A stretch of 64,000 nucleotides of DNA, taken from positions 43,148,965 to 43,212,964 of the forward strand of contig CP092874.1 in assembly GCA_030710605.1 (NCBI GenBank), in the 5' to 3' direction. This document shows, in pieces, positions 55,110-64,000 of this stretch. A model generated the notes under the pieces. That model did not search any database. It saw nothing but the letters and a program-made list of their open reading frames with translations, and was not told the origin of the DNA. This DNA is from Cordylochernes scorpioides. Taxonomy: Eukaryota > Arthropoda > Arachnida > Pseudoscorpiones > Chernetidae. Each line of letters starts with the position of its first letter. The stretch's first letter is position 1. Made by a program: the position numbers and the translations under genes.

Positions 55110-56110
55110 TAGAAAATCATTGTTTTATCTAGTGAACATTTTTTCCCGTGTCAAATTGCCGTGTCATCCTGAGATAATCTTACCTTTGATAAATAATATT
55201 TAAGATAACAAACTTAGTGATAAGAAAACTTGTTAACATCATCACAATGGGGGCGCTGCTTGCGGGTTAAATTTACAAATCTGCAAGTAACTCTAAGGAT
55301 ATTCAAGATATTCATGAAATTATTTTTCAAAAACCTTCCCGGTGATATACCTAATAATATCCCGAAATTTCACGGCGATTGGATGTATGGTTTTTGAATC
55401 TATAGAGTACAAACAAACAGACAGACATTCAATTTTATATATATAGATGATCTGGCTTTTGTTTTCTGCTCGAATGAATGTTTTTCTGTTAGAATTTTGT
55501 TCCTGCGTACAAAATAATGAACTGGTTTCACCCGTGGTCTCTGCTTTTTGGAATTTTTCCCGATATAATTTTGTATCTGATAATCAAACATGATACAGCA
55601 ATATCGTCATCATCATTTTCTGACTAAAAATATAGAGTTTTAATAATTGATTTATATATTTTTTTAAATAGCCTATCGACTTCCCCGTATTTTTTTACCT
55701 ATGTATGGAAATTTTGGTTTGAATTAGTGAACTACTGCGAATTTGTATACCGGACATACAAACAAACATACAAACAAATTATAAAACTATTTTAGAGGCG
55801 TAATATTCTTTTTAAAAAATGAACTGGTTTCACCCGTGGTCTCTGCTTTTTGGAATTTTTCCCGATATAATTTTGTATCTGATAATCAAACATGATACAG
55901 CAATATCGTCATCATCATTTTCTTACTAAAAATATAGAGTTTTAATAATTGATTTATATATATTTTTAAATAGCCTATCGTCTTCCCCGTTTTTCTTACC
56001 TATGTATGGAAATTTTGGTTTGAATTAGTGAACTACTGCGAATTTGTATACCGGACATACAAACAAACATACAAACAAATTATAAAACTATTTTAGAGGC
56101 GTAATATTCT
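55105..56110 (+). repeat. Family E end followed by two family D copies
   Basis: 55105-55445 repeats 52539-52880. 55440-55815 is a family D copy that breaks off inside the left palindrome arm (TTTTTAAAAAATGAACTGG). A second partial D copy follows from 55818 and breaks off at the same arm (AATATTCTTATATAT). Both stops in the same arm suggest that the palindrome is fragile during copying. Confidence 0.7.
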
Positions 56111-56114
56111 TATA

Positions 56115-56345
56115 TATATTATTATAAAAATGAATGTATGTGTGTCTGTTTGTTTGTTTGTTTGTCCTTTATGCCTGACCAAACCACTCATTGGATCGCC
56201 ATGAAACTTTGGGAAGTTATTTAGTATAGTACTGGGAAGGTTTCTAGCAAATAAAATTTTTGAAATAACTTTTCGCCTAGAAATAATCAAGATAAATATT
56301 CTAATTTATCTGTTATAATTCAACAATCTGCTCTAAATATTATCA
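56115..56345 (+). repeat. Family F RTE/SINE-like repeat copy
   Basis: It matches 43576-43800, with TGTTTGTTTGTTTGTTTGTC, CTTTATGCCTGACCAAACC and GAAACTTTGGGAAGTTATTT. Coding capacity is absent. Confidence 0.7.
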
Positions 56346-56815
56346 TGATGATACGATGATTTTGTAATGTAGAAAATTAGGAAAGACAAAATTCAGGATG
56401 ACACGGCAATTTATTTGAGACAAGAATAATGATACAATTCAAAGGCAAGATACTATTCCTTTAATTTCCAATTACCGAGGGAACCAATTAATATTGATTT
56501 TATTCAACTTATCGAGCATTTTTCAAGGGACCGGGAAAAAATGTTCACTTTATCGAGAGATTCGTTAAACAAACCTTTACTCGGGTAAAACCCGGGCGAA
56601 GCCGGGTACATCCATACAAGAATAATGATACAATTTAAAGGCAAGATACTATTCCTTTAACTTCCAATTACCGAGGGAACCAATTAATATTGATTTTATT
56701 CAACTTATCGAGTATTTTTCAAGGGACCGGGAAAAAAATGTTCACTTTATCGAGAGATTCGTTAGACAAACTTTTACTCGGGTAAAACCCGGGCGAAGCC
56801 GGGTACGTCCGCTAG
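56345..56815 (-). repeat. Family E repeat, inverted, with internal duplication
   Basis: Read on the minus strand it starts CTAGCGGACGTACCCGGCTT. The block with AATTACCGAGGGAACCAATT and TTATCGAG...GGGACCGGGAAAAA occurs twice (about 56400-56615 and 56625-56810). It has inserted into or beside a family D palindrome. Confidence 0.72.
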
Positions 56816-57021
56816 TTTTAAAATAAAACTGTTTCTACTGTCCTTACTGCGATGGAAAATTTAAAGGAAAAATTTTTCCATCGCAGTAAGGACAGTAGAA
56901 ACAGTTTTATTTTAAAAAGAATATTACGCCTCTAAAATAGTTTTATAATTTGATAACAGATGGCGCTCTATTACATCGAAACATACAAACAGACAAACAT
57001 ACAAACATTCATTTTTATATA
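56816..57021 (+). repeat. Family D end with palindrome core
   Basis: The inner arms of the palindrome (ACTGTTTCTACTGTCCTTAC and its complement) remain, followed by CAGATGGCGCTCTATTACAT and the ACATACAAACAGACAAAC tail. Its TTTTATATA end was the target of the Tigger insertion. Confidence 0.8.
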
Positions 57022-59139
57022 CAGTCTACTCTCGTTATAACGCCACCATCCGGATTTTGCAAAAAAGCGGCGTAAGGCGAGGGTGGCGTTGTATCGAACA
57101 CACACGTTTAAAATGTGAAATTTAAAGATACAATAAATTATTTATAACAATTACTAAAAACAACTTATACCCTAAGTCAATATATAGAATGCCGGCATTA
57201 ATTAATTAATATGACAAATAGGAATAATTAATTTATAATTTATTCATAAAAAAGTAATTACATTTTCTTGAAGAAGTCTGTGATCACAACTTGTGTTTTC
57301 TCTTCCTCACTTATGGCATAGACACGGCGTAACAAATCCTCAGATAGATTGACGTCGTCAGATGTTGCTCTCTTGGAGTGCTCAAGAAACAACAAAACTG
57401 TCTCAGCAGCTGTTCTGGCTTCCCTTAACGATGGTAGGCGCTGGGTCACTGTTGTATCATCATCCTCGCCAAGTTCTTCTTTCGCTGTAACAGTGGACAC
57501 TAGCAAATTGTCATCTGTTAGCTTCATTTACGCCTCCTGGGAATCATCAACCAGTTGAAACTCCCTTTCAGTCATCAAATTCTCTGGTGTAATAGCGAAG
57601 ATGTCGCGAATGCGATCGAACAGATTTTCATATTTAAGAGGCTCAACTGCAGCAGTAGAAGTGAAGCGAATAATGCCTGTGTGATTCCAGCAGTTGCTGA
57701 TGGAATCAGGGCTCACAGAATCCCAAGCCATTTTACAATAGCGCACAGCGTAATCCAGACGTAATTCTGTGGGTAGATGGGCATCCGCCAATTCCACCAT
57801 TTTCTGGAGTTGAAGCTTGCGATATTGAGCCTTGAAACTTTTGATGATGCCACTATCCAGTGATTGCAGACTGGCAGTCATATTTGGTGGAAGGAAGTGT
57901 ATCTTTATGTTGTTGAGACCATCATTAGGGACGCAGTGAGACGTAGAGTTATCTAACAACAGTAGGATACGACGTCCTTCAGAGACAAGCTGCTTGTTGA
58001 ACTGCAGTAACCATTCTTGAAAGATACTAGAGGTCATCCATGCTTTGCTGTTAGATGTGTAAGTGCAGTAGAAGTGTGGACTAAATTTTCTGAAGCATCG
58101 AGGCTTTGCCGATTTTCCAATAATCAGCAATCGCCGCTTGTCTGTTCCAGTAGAGTTGCAGCACAGTAGAACAATGATTCGTTGCTTCATCCTTTTGACA
58201 CCACGGCAGCTTTCATCTTTGTGAGCAAGTGTTCGGTCAGGAATGAGCTGAAAAAATAATCCTGTTTCGTCTGCATTGTATATGTTAGCTGGATCATATC
58301 CGGAGTTCGCCAGAATACTATTCAAATTTGTAAGATGTTCATCAATGATAGCTGGAGAAATCGATGCACCTTCCCCACAGAGCCGTCGTTGCGAAATATG
58401 GAATCTCCCTTTAAATCGCTGCAGCCACCCACTGCTGTACGCGAAATTTTCTGGTACGTCCAAATGCTCGCCAAGTTTTTTTGCCTTTTCTCTTAAGAGA
58501 TCATCAGTAATAATAATATTATTGGCACGCTTTTGGGTAAACCAGTTGAAAAGAGCGTCTTCCAAGTCACTAAATTTTCCGACTCTTTGTCTCTTTGAAG
58601 AACCAACAGTATAATTTTCCCACTTCTCAGCCTGAGTGAGAATATCACGGACAGTTGTTCGTGGAAGTGAGAAACGCTTTCCAATCTCATTCTTCGACAT
58701 CGTAGGGTTATTTCTTGCCAACTGGCATATCTCCTTCTTCTTTTCAATGGTGATCGACTCACGTTTACGCTTTTGGGAACTCATGATACGACAATAAAGT
58801 TGTTGTGTTGACGTTAGCAAAGGATGAAGCGACTGTGTATGTCCCAGGAACAAGCAGGAAAAGGGTCTGCTGGCTGTTCACACAATCTGTTATCTTTTGT
58901 GTCAACAGCAAACAACGTCCGGCGCCATGAGGGAGGGGGGGGGGGAGGGACGTTGTGAGCGGCGCTATAACGAGTGGTTTTTGCTACTTGGGATATGAAA
59001 AATCAGCGGCGGAAGGCGAACAGCGAGGGAGTGGCGTTATATCGAGAAAAATACATTGATGTCGATTGGGACAAAACGAAAAAGCGGCGTAAGGCGAAAG
59101 TGGCGTTATATCGAGTGGCGTTATAACCAGAGTAGACTG
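57022..59139 (-). mobile_element. Tigger (pogo-group) DNA transposon
   Basis: A 2118 bp element starts CAGTCTACTCTCGTTATAAC and ends, inverted, GTTATAACCAGAGTAGACTG. TA lies outside both ends. Subterminal GGCGTTATA/AAGCGGCGTAAGGCGA blocks repeat near both ends, likely transposase binding sites. A single gene on the minus strand encodes a CENP-B-like DDE transposase. The whole unit inserted in the TA tail of a family D retroposon. Only one in-frame stop near the C-terminus is evident, so the copy is recent. Confidence 0.96.
57258..58784 (-). CDS. Tigger transposase with one in-frame stop
   Basis: I start at the Met at 58784 (MSSQKRKRESITIEKKKEI), the usual start form, although the frame is open 23 codons upstream. 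A psq-type helix-turn-helix (EIGKRFSLPRTTVRDIL) is followed by a CENP-B-type domain (WLQRFKGRFHISQRRL). The DDE/D core has YNADETGLFF, LLLLDNSTSHC and LQSLDSGIIKSFK, supplying three catalytic acids. The first frame ends in TAA at 57528-57530 and is followed at once, in the same frame, by ATG and 88 more residues ending at 57258. The stop may be a disabling mutation. The protein would cut and insert the element at TA. Confidence 0.93.
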
Positions 59140-59149
59140 TATATAGAGA

Positions 59150-59660
59150 TTTACTCTTCATTGTTGGCTTTTTATATTATACTAGCGGATGTGTACCCGG
59201 CTTCGCCCGGGTTTTATCCGAGTGAAAGTTTGCCTAACGAATATTATATATTATGAAGTATAATAAACAATGTTAAAGATTAGTTTTAATTATTAATCAA
59301 GATTGTGTGTGAATATGTGAGAAAGATGTAATATCGTTGTTGTTTTCTTGGCCGACTGTTTTACATATGGTGTTATCTTAAAATTGCTTGTTTTGAATAT
59401 TTTTTTAGATTGAGTTGAATGAATTGCTGATTTTTTTTTTTGTATTTATATATAAATAAAATTAACTCTGTTGATTTTTTTTTTGTATTTAATCGATAAC
59501 AGCGAAGTTACGCATGTTAAAGTTAGGAAAAATATTTTGATGTTAAGCAAAACCTGCTCCATCATGTTTTACATAAATGTTGAAAATTTGGTCGAAATTG
59601 ATGCATTGTAACGAAAGTTTTTAGTGAACAACACTTATGAAATTTGCATTTTATTAATAT
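59150..59660 (+). repeat. Family E-related 5' segment, second copy
   Basis: It begins with one unit of the 32 bp repeat, then ACTAGCGGATGTGTACCCGG, and matches 53455-53960 almost base for base, including TTCTTGGCCGACTGTTTTAC. The close match over 500 bp implies a recent duplication or transposition. Confidence 0.8.
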
Positions 59661-59969
59661 AGATTTACTCTTCATTGTTGGCTTTTTATCTTACATTCAC
59701 TCTTCATTGTTGGCTTTTTATATTATATTTACTCTTCATTGTTGGCTTTTATCTTACATTCATTCTTCATTGTTGGCTTTTTATATTACATTTACTATTC
59801 ATTGTTGGCTTTTATCTTACATTCATTTTTCATTGTTGGCTTTTTATCTTACATTCATTCTTCATTGTTGGCTTTTTATATTACATTTACTATTCATTGT
59901 TGGCTTTTTATCTTACATTCATTTTTCATTGTTGGCTTTTTATCTTACATTGTTGGCTTTTTATATCAT
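59661..59969. repeat. 32 bp minisatellite array 3
   Basis: About ten units of the same repeat as arrays 1 and 2, with several one-base deletions. It ends TTGGCTTTTTATATCATACT and is followed by sequence not seen after the other arrays. Confidence 0.93.
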
Positions 59970-60450
59970 ACTATCAGAGAAAAGAGAAACCACGGAAGGT
60001 GAACAGAAAAATGCTTACAATGGATGTTATGTTTACGATATCAAGTTAAATAAAAACAAAGATAAAATTTGCATATGTTGGTCACTATAAATTTGTATAT
60101 TTGTTAGGCGAAATTGGAAACATGATAAAACAATTGGGTATTTAAAAACAAATGTGGAAATAAAAGTTGAAGTATAATAAACAATGTTAAAGATTAGTTT
60201 TAATTATTAATCAAGATTGCGTGTGAATATGTGAGAAAGATGTAATATCGTTGTTGTTTTCTTGGCCGACTGTTTTACATATGGTGTTATCTTAAAATTT
60301 CTTGTTTTGAATATTTTTTAGATTGAGATTATTAGCTAGTATGTAAAAAAATTAATCTGTTGAAATTTAATTTTGTATTTATATATAAATAAAATTAACT
60401 CTGTTGATTTTTTTGTATTTAATCGATAACAGCGAAGTTACGCATGTTAG
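59970..60450 (+). repeat. Unassigned DNA and third partial E-related segment
   Basis: 59970-60165 has no match I can see. 60165-60450 repeats the GAAGTATAATAAACAATGTT to TAATCGATAACAGCGAAGTT segment of 53545-53815. The LINE starts just after it. Confidence 0.6.
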
Positions 60451-60462
60451 ACAAAAAATAAT

Positions 60463-61651
60463 ATGCTACCGATTGTAATTAAATCGACGATCGGACCAAC
60501 CGGCGAGAAACTATGCATAATCGAAGCTTCCTCAATAACGAAGATCCTAGACAAATGTGGAATCGAGTATAAACTTGAGGAAACGGTTCAATCAAAGAAG
60601 AGAATTCGCAGCTCCCAATCGGATGACTCAAGATCGCCAAATAGGAGCGAGCGTAATCTGAAGACGCCTAGAATGGACATCGATGAACAAAGTCCCGCCA
60701 CTGGAATTTCTCAACAAATGAACGCAGCTCACCCATCGCAAGACGATGAAGAAAATAACGGCAACGATGGCCCATGGACCACAGTCACTAACGTGAAAAA
60801 ACCGAGAATTCCTCCTGTTATTGCAGAAAATGTAGCAGATTGGAAGCTTCTTTGCCAAGAACTAAAAGGCTTGTGCACGGAACCATTCCAAGTCACGATT
60901 TCTGGCAAAAAGCACATAATTAAATCGAAAAACATAGGCGACTTCAAAAAAATCAGGGAGTATGTACAGAAAAATAATGGAGGATATTCCTACAGACTAC
61001 AGGAGGAAAACCACTGAAAGTAGTATTGAAGGGGGTAACAACAGCCTTCAAAGAAGAAGACGTCGTAACTGAACTGGTCTCAATGGGCTTCACTGAGGTT
61101 ATTGTCAAAAGACTCCATAGACAATCGACCAAAATACCGATGAATATAGTCCTAGTAGAGCTACCGAAAAATGAACAAAATAAACGAATCTCTATGGAAT
61201 AACCGAAATCCTTTACCAAAAAATAGTCGTGGAATCATTCAGGACTACAAAACGAGTGACTCAATGCTTTAACTGCCAGGGTTTTGGGCATGGCCAGCTA
61301 AACTGTTTTTTGAAGCCCAAATGTGTCAAGTGTGCTGAAGAACACCATTCGAAGGATTGTCCAAGAAAGTCGAAACAGCTCCCACCAAAGTGCGCTAATT
61401 GCGGAGAGGCGCACACAGCCAATTACCGCGGGTGCCCAAATTTTCCGAAGCCACAACAACAGCAGCTAAAGCCTCCTAGACAAAACTCCCCTAACACCAT
61501 ACCTCAAGCAAGCTCCACTGAAACAGAAGAAGCAACTGTTGAAAAACAAAAGGCAAGTTACGCTGAAACTGCAAAAAAGAAAACTACTCGTTCTGACACC
61601 AGGGAACTGTGCGAAAAGTTATTAGAAATTATCAAAAATTACTTACAATGA
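60463..61651 (+). pseudogene. Jockey LINE ORF1 (Gag-like), two frameshifts
   Basis: Residues from 60463 read MLPIVIKSTIGPTGEKL, then a polar linker with PWTTVTNVKKPRI, then a domain with SGKKHIIKSKNIGDFKKIREY. A shift near 61008 continues as KVVLKGVTTAFKEEDVVTEL and LVELPKN. Another near 61188 continues with YGITEILYQKIVVESF and three knuckles: CFNCQGFGHGQLNC, CVKCAEEHHSKDC and CANCGEAHTANYRGC. This order (RNA-binding fold, PRE_C2HC-like part, CCHC cluster) is that of Jockey-clade ORF1. It binds element RNA. It ends TGA at 61649-61651, overlapping the start of ORF2. Confidence 0.9.
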
Positions 61652-64000
61652 AAGGAAAATTACCTTTAAAAATCGTTTTCTGGAATTGCAACGGAATCAA
61701 ACTCAAAAAAGAAGAATTTCTACAGTTTTTAGAAGAAAACTCAATAGACATGGCACTGCTCAGTGAAACACACTTAAAACCATCTGTCGACCTCAAACTC
61801 AGAAACTATCAGACAATAAGAGACGATAGAATCGTTGGAAGGGGCGGTGGAACGGCAATAATTCTAAAAAACTATCTTAAATATAAAAATGTGCTGATTC
61901 AAACATCTAACATGGAAAACACCACAATTCTAATGAAACCAGATGGAAGGACAGTAGTGCAGATATCGTCAATCTATAAGAAACCCGATCTACCACTCCA
62001 GGAGGAAGATCTGAATCTCTTGTTAGAGAATAATCAATCAGTAATCGCTGCAGGAGACTGGAACTCCAAGCACCCTCTTTGGGGCTCAAGAACCTCCAAT
62101 AATAGTGGAACCGTGCTTCATAATTTTTCCGAAAAAGAAAACCTGGGCATTGTCGCACCTTCTTCACCCACGCACTACAGTCCTTTGGGAAATCCAGACT
62201 TTCTAGACATCGCAATTCTTAGAAACATCCCCTGGACTTCGATGATTAAGACCCTGGATGCCTTATCTTCAGATCACCTCCCAGTAATCCTAGAGCTGAC
62301 CTGCCCGAAGGATGAATTCACGACTAGGGCTTGCCGACTCACTAACTGGGTACACTTCCAACAAGACTTAATTTCCAGTACGCCTCCTAGAATACCTTTG
62401 AAAACAGAAGCCAATATTGATTCAGCAGTGACCTTACTAAATGATAAAATCTACAACAGCTACTCAAAAAACACAGTTATATCATCCTCTTCATCAAAAC
62501 AGAACCCCTCGACCAAGGCCTTGATAAAAGAAAAGAATAAAGCTCGTAAGAGATGGCAAGCAACCTGGGATCCAGCCCATAGAGCCATTTATTTAAATTT
62601 ACAGGGAAAAGTTAACAAAGCCCTCAAATCCGACTCCACCGAGAACTGGAATCAATTCATACACAAGATTGAATCAAGCCCAAAGGACTTCTGGAGAAAA
62701 ACAAAACCCATCAGAAAAAAAACGGAAAGGATCTCAAGTTTAGTAACGAACGGCAAAACCTTATTGACCGACAAAGAATTCGGAAATGAACTTGCAGAAC
62801 ACTTCTCCAACCAGTTCTCCAAGGAAAAAGAAGAAGACCAACCAAATATAACTTATAATCACCAACAAGAAAAAATGCTAACAATGACGACACCAAATGA
62901 AGTCAAAGAAGTGATTAAATACTTAGCTAATCACAAAGCTCCTGGCCATGACAATATCACTCCGCAAATGGCCAAGAATCTTCCCATCAAATGGATTGTA
63001 TTTCTAGCTGGAGTTTTCAACGCCGTAATGCACTTGTGTTACTACCCCAAAGTCTGGAAGCATGCTATCATAATTCCAATTCCAAAAAAATCCGCTAAAT
63101 CCCCTGAAGATCTAAGACCTATCAGCCTCCTCCCCACCATCGGCAAAATTTACGAAAGAATTATTTTACGTAGACTTCAGATGTACTTGGACAACTCTAA
63201 CTTCATCATCCCGCAGCAATTCGGATTTAGAAGGGGGCATTCAACAACTCACCAACTCATTGCAGTTCTGGACTACATCCAGATAAGAAGATCCAACAAG
63301 GAAGTGGTAGGTGCTGTCTTTCTAGATTTTGCGAAAGCATTTGATAGAGTTTGGCATAATGGCCTTATAAAGAAACTCACAAAACACCAGTTTCCAAGTG
63401 ACATTATCAATTTTATGCAGAATTATCTACAGGGCAGGACATTTTCAGTCAAGCAAGGAAATTTTATAACTGAACCAAAGCCAATCCAGACTGGAGTACC
63501 TCAAGGCTCTATCCTCGGACCCTACCTTTTCAATATTTACATTAATGACATCCCACTGCACTCTAAATGTAAACTTAAGCTCTTCGCAGATGATACAGCA
63601 ATTTTATTTAACTCTAAACAGTCAACCTATTGGTTACTCAGCTTCAGAATTACCTAAATGACATAATCAAATGGTGCGATGAGTGGAAGCTAGACATTAA
63701 CCCAACTAAGACTCAAGCAATAGTTTTTCCCCCAAGAGATAACAAAAAATTCAAGCCACAAACCAACCTGACAGTAAACTCAAGCACTATTAGTTGGGCC
63801 GACCATGCCAAGTATCTTGGTGTCACTTTGGATTCGAAATTAAAATTTAACCTACATGTCCAAAACACCATAAGAAAGGCAAAGATAGCCAAAATATCTC
63901 TATCAAGCCTGCCTAATTTTAAAAGTAATTTAACAACAAAGCATAAATTCACGTTGTACAAAACCTGTATTCTACCCATCATCACGTACGCACTACCAGT
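61648..64000 (+). pseudogene. Jockey LINE ORF2 (endonuclease and reverse transcriptase), one frameshift, partial
   Basis: The ATG at 61648 overlaps the ORF1 stop as ATGA, and I prefer it to the earlier in-frame ATG at 61609. Endonuclease motifs: VFWNCNGIKLKKEEF, LLSETHL, AAGDWNSKHPLWGS, DFLDIAI and SSDHLPVI. Reverse transcriptase motifs: HKAPGHDNITPQMAKN, IIPIPKKSAKSPEDLRPISL, VFLDFAKAFDRVWHNGL, GVPQGSILGPYLFNIYIND and LKLFADDTAI. A one-base shift near 63620-63650 moves the frame to LNDIIKWCDEWKLDINPTKT and YLGVTLDSKLKF, which runs to the window end. The enzyme nicks DNA and copies element RNA at the nick. Confidence 0.95.

Larger units (their letters stand above)
60450..64000 (+). mobile_element. 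Jockey-type LINE, runs off the window
   Basis: A two-frame non-LTR retrotransposon lies at the right edge. The first frame is Gag-like with zinc knuckles. The second has an AP endonuclease followed by a reverse transcriptase and continues past 64000. The 3' end is outside the window. A few single-base frameshifts break both frames, but the sequence is otherwise well preserved. Whether its 5' end is complete is unclear, because the frame opens right beside repeat sequence. Confidence 0.93.

Noticed and set aside
63713-63985. 90-residue minus-strand frame
   Set aside because: It is an antisense shadow of the LINE reverse transcriptase frame.
1-64000. Host exons or an organised host gene cluster
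   Set aside because: No frame outside mobile elements shows a recognisable host domain, and I could not assemble exon-intron structures by eye.

Overview
This window looks like repeat-rich, AT-rich nuclear DNA from an arthropod, most likely a chelicerate such as a spider. The organism call is an inference from the style of its Gypsy, Tc1/mariner, Tigger and Jockey proteins, not from any host gene. I found no recognisable host protein-coding gene. The only non-mobile gene I can support is a tRNA-Gly(GCC) at 50861-50931 on the minus strand. Almost everything else is transposable elements, their debris, satellites and fold-back repeats, often nested.

Layout. 1-2364 is AT-rich with repeat fragments. 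2365-4746 is a minus-strand Gypsy element that keeps gag, the start of protease and the end of integrase. 6619-11647 is a 5.0 kb element with 778 bp LTRs and essentially no coding capacity (LARD-like). A second copy of that family lies inverted at 38573 to about 48487 and is opened by later insertions. 15120-33660 is a degenerate satellite of about 93 bp period, broken by two nests. Nest 1 (15843-25441, TA target duplication, one 100-N gap) is a Tc1/mariner-type element holding a Jockey-like LINE, itself cut by an old Gypsy element. Nest 2 is a mariner relic split by a young Gypsy element at 25993-31553. 34296-34874 is a nearly perfect 579 bp inverted repeat. 35866-37365 is an almost complete Tc1 transposon. 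40305-42170 is a very young mini-Gypsy encoding only a fused Gag-protease. 49100-60460 is a mosaic of RTE/SINE-like repeats, three arrays of a 32 bp minisatellite, 170 bp palindromes and a 2.1 kb Tigger element at 57022-59139. A Jockey-type LINE runs from about 60450 off the right edge.

How parts fit together. Autonomous elements (Gypsy 25993, Tigger, Tc1, Jockey) still show recognisable replication or transposition enzymes but carry small frameshifts or stops. Several others are non-autonomous and would depend on proteins supplied elsewhere (LARD, mini-Gypsy, MITE, fold-backs). Two related Gypsy elements share one design at the gag-protease boundary: a canonical -1 frameshift heptamer directly before the gag stop codon. 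This is the clearest mechanistic signal in the window. The most unusual single object is the intact Gag-protease mini-element at 40305-42170.
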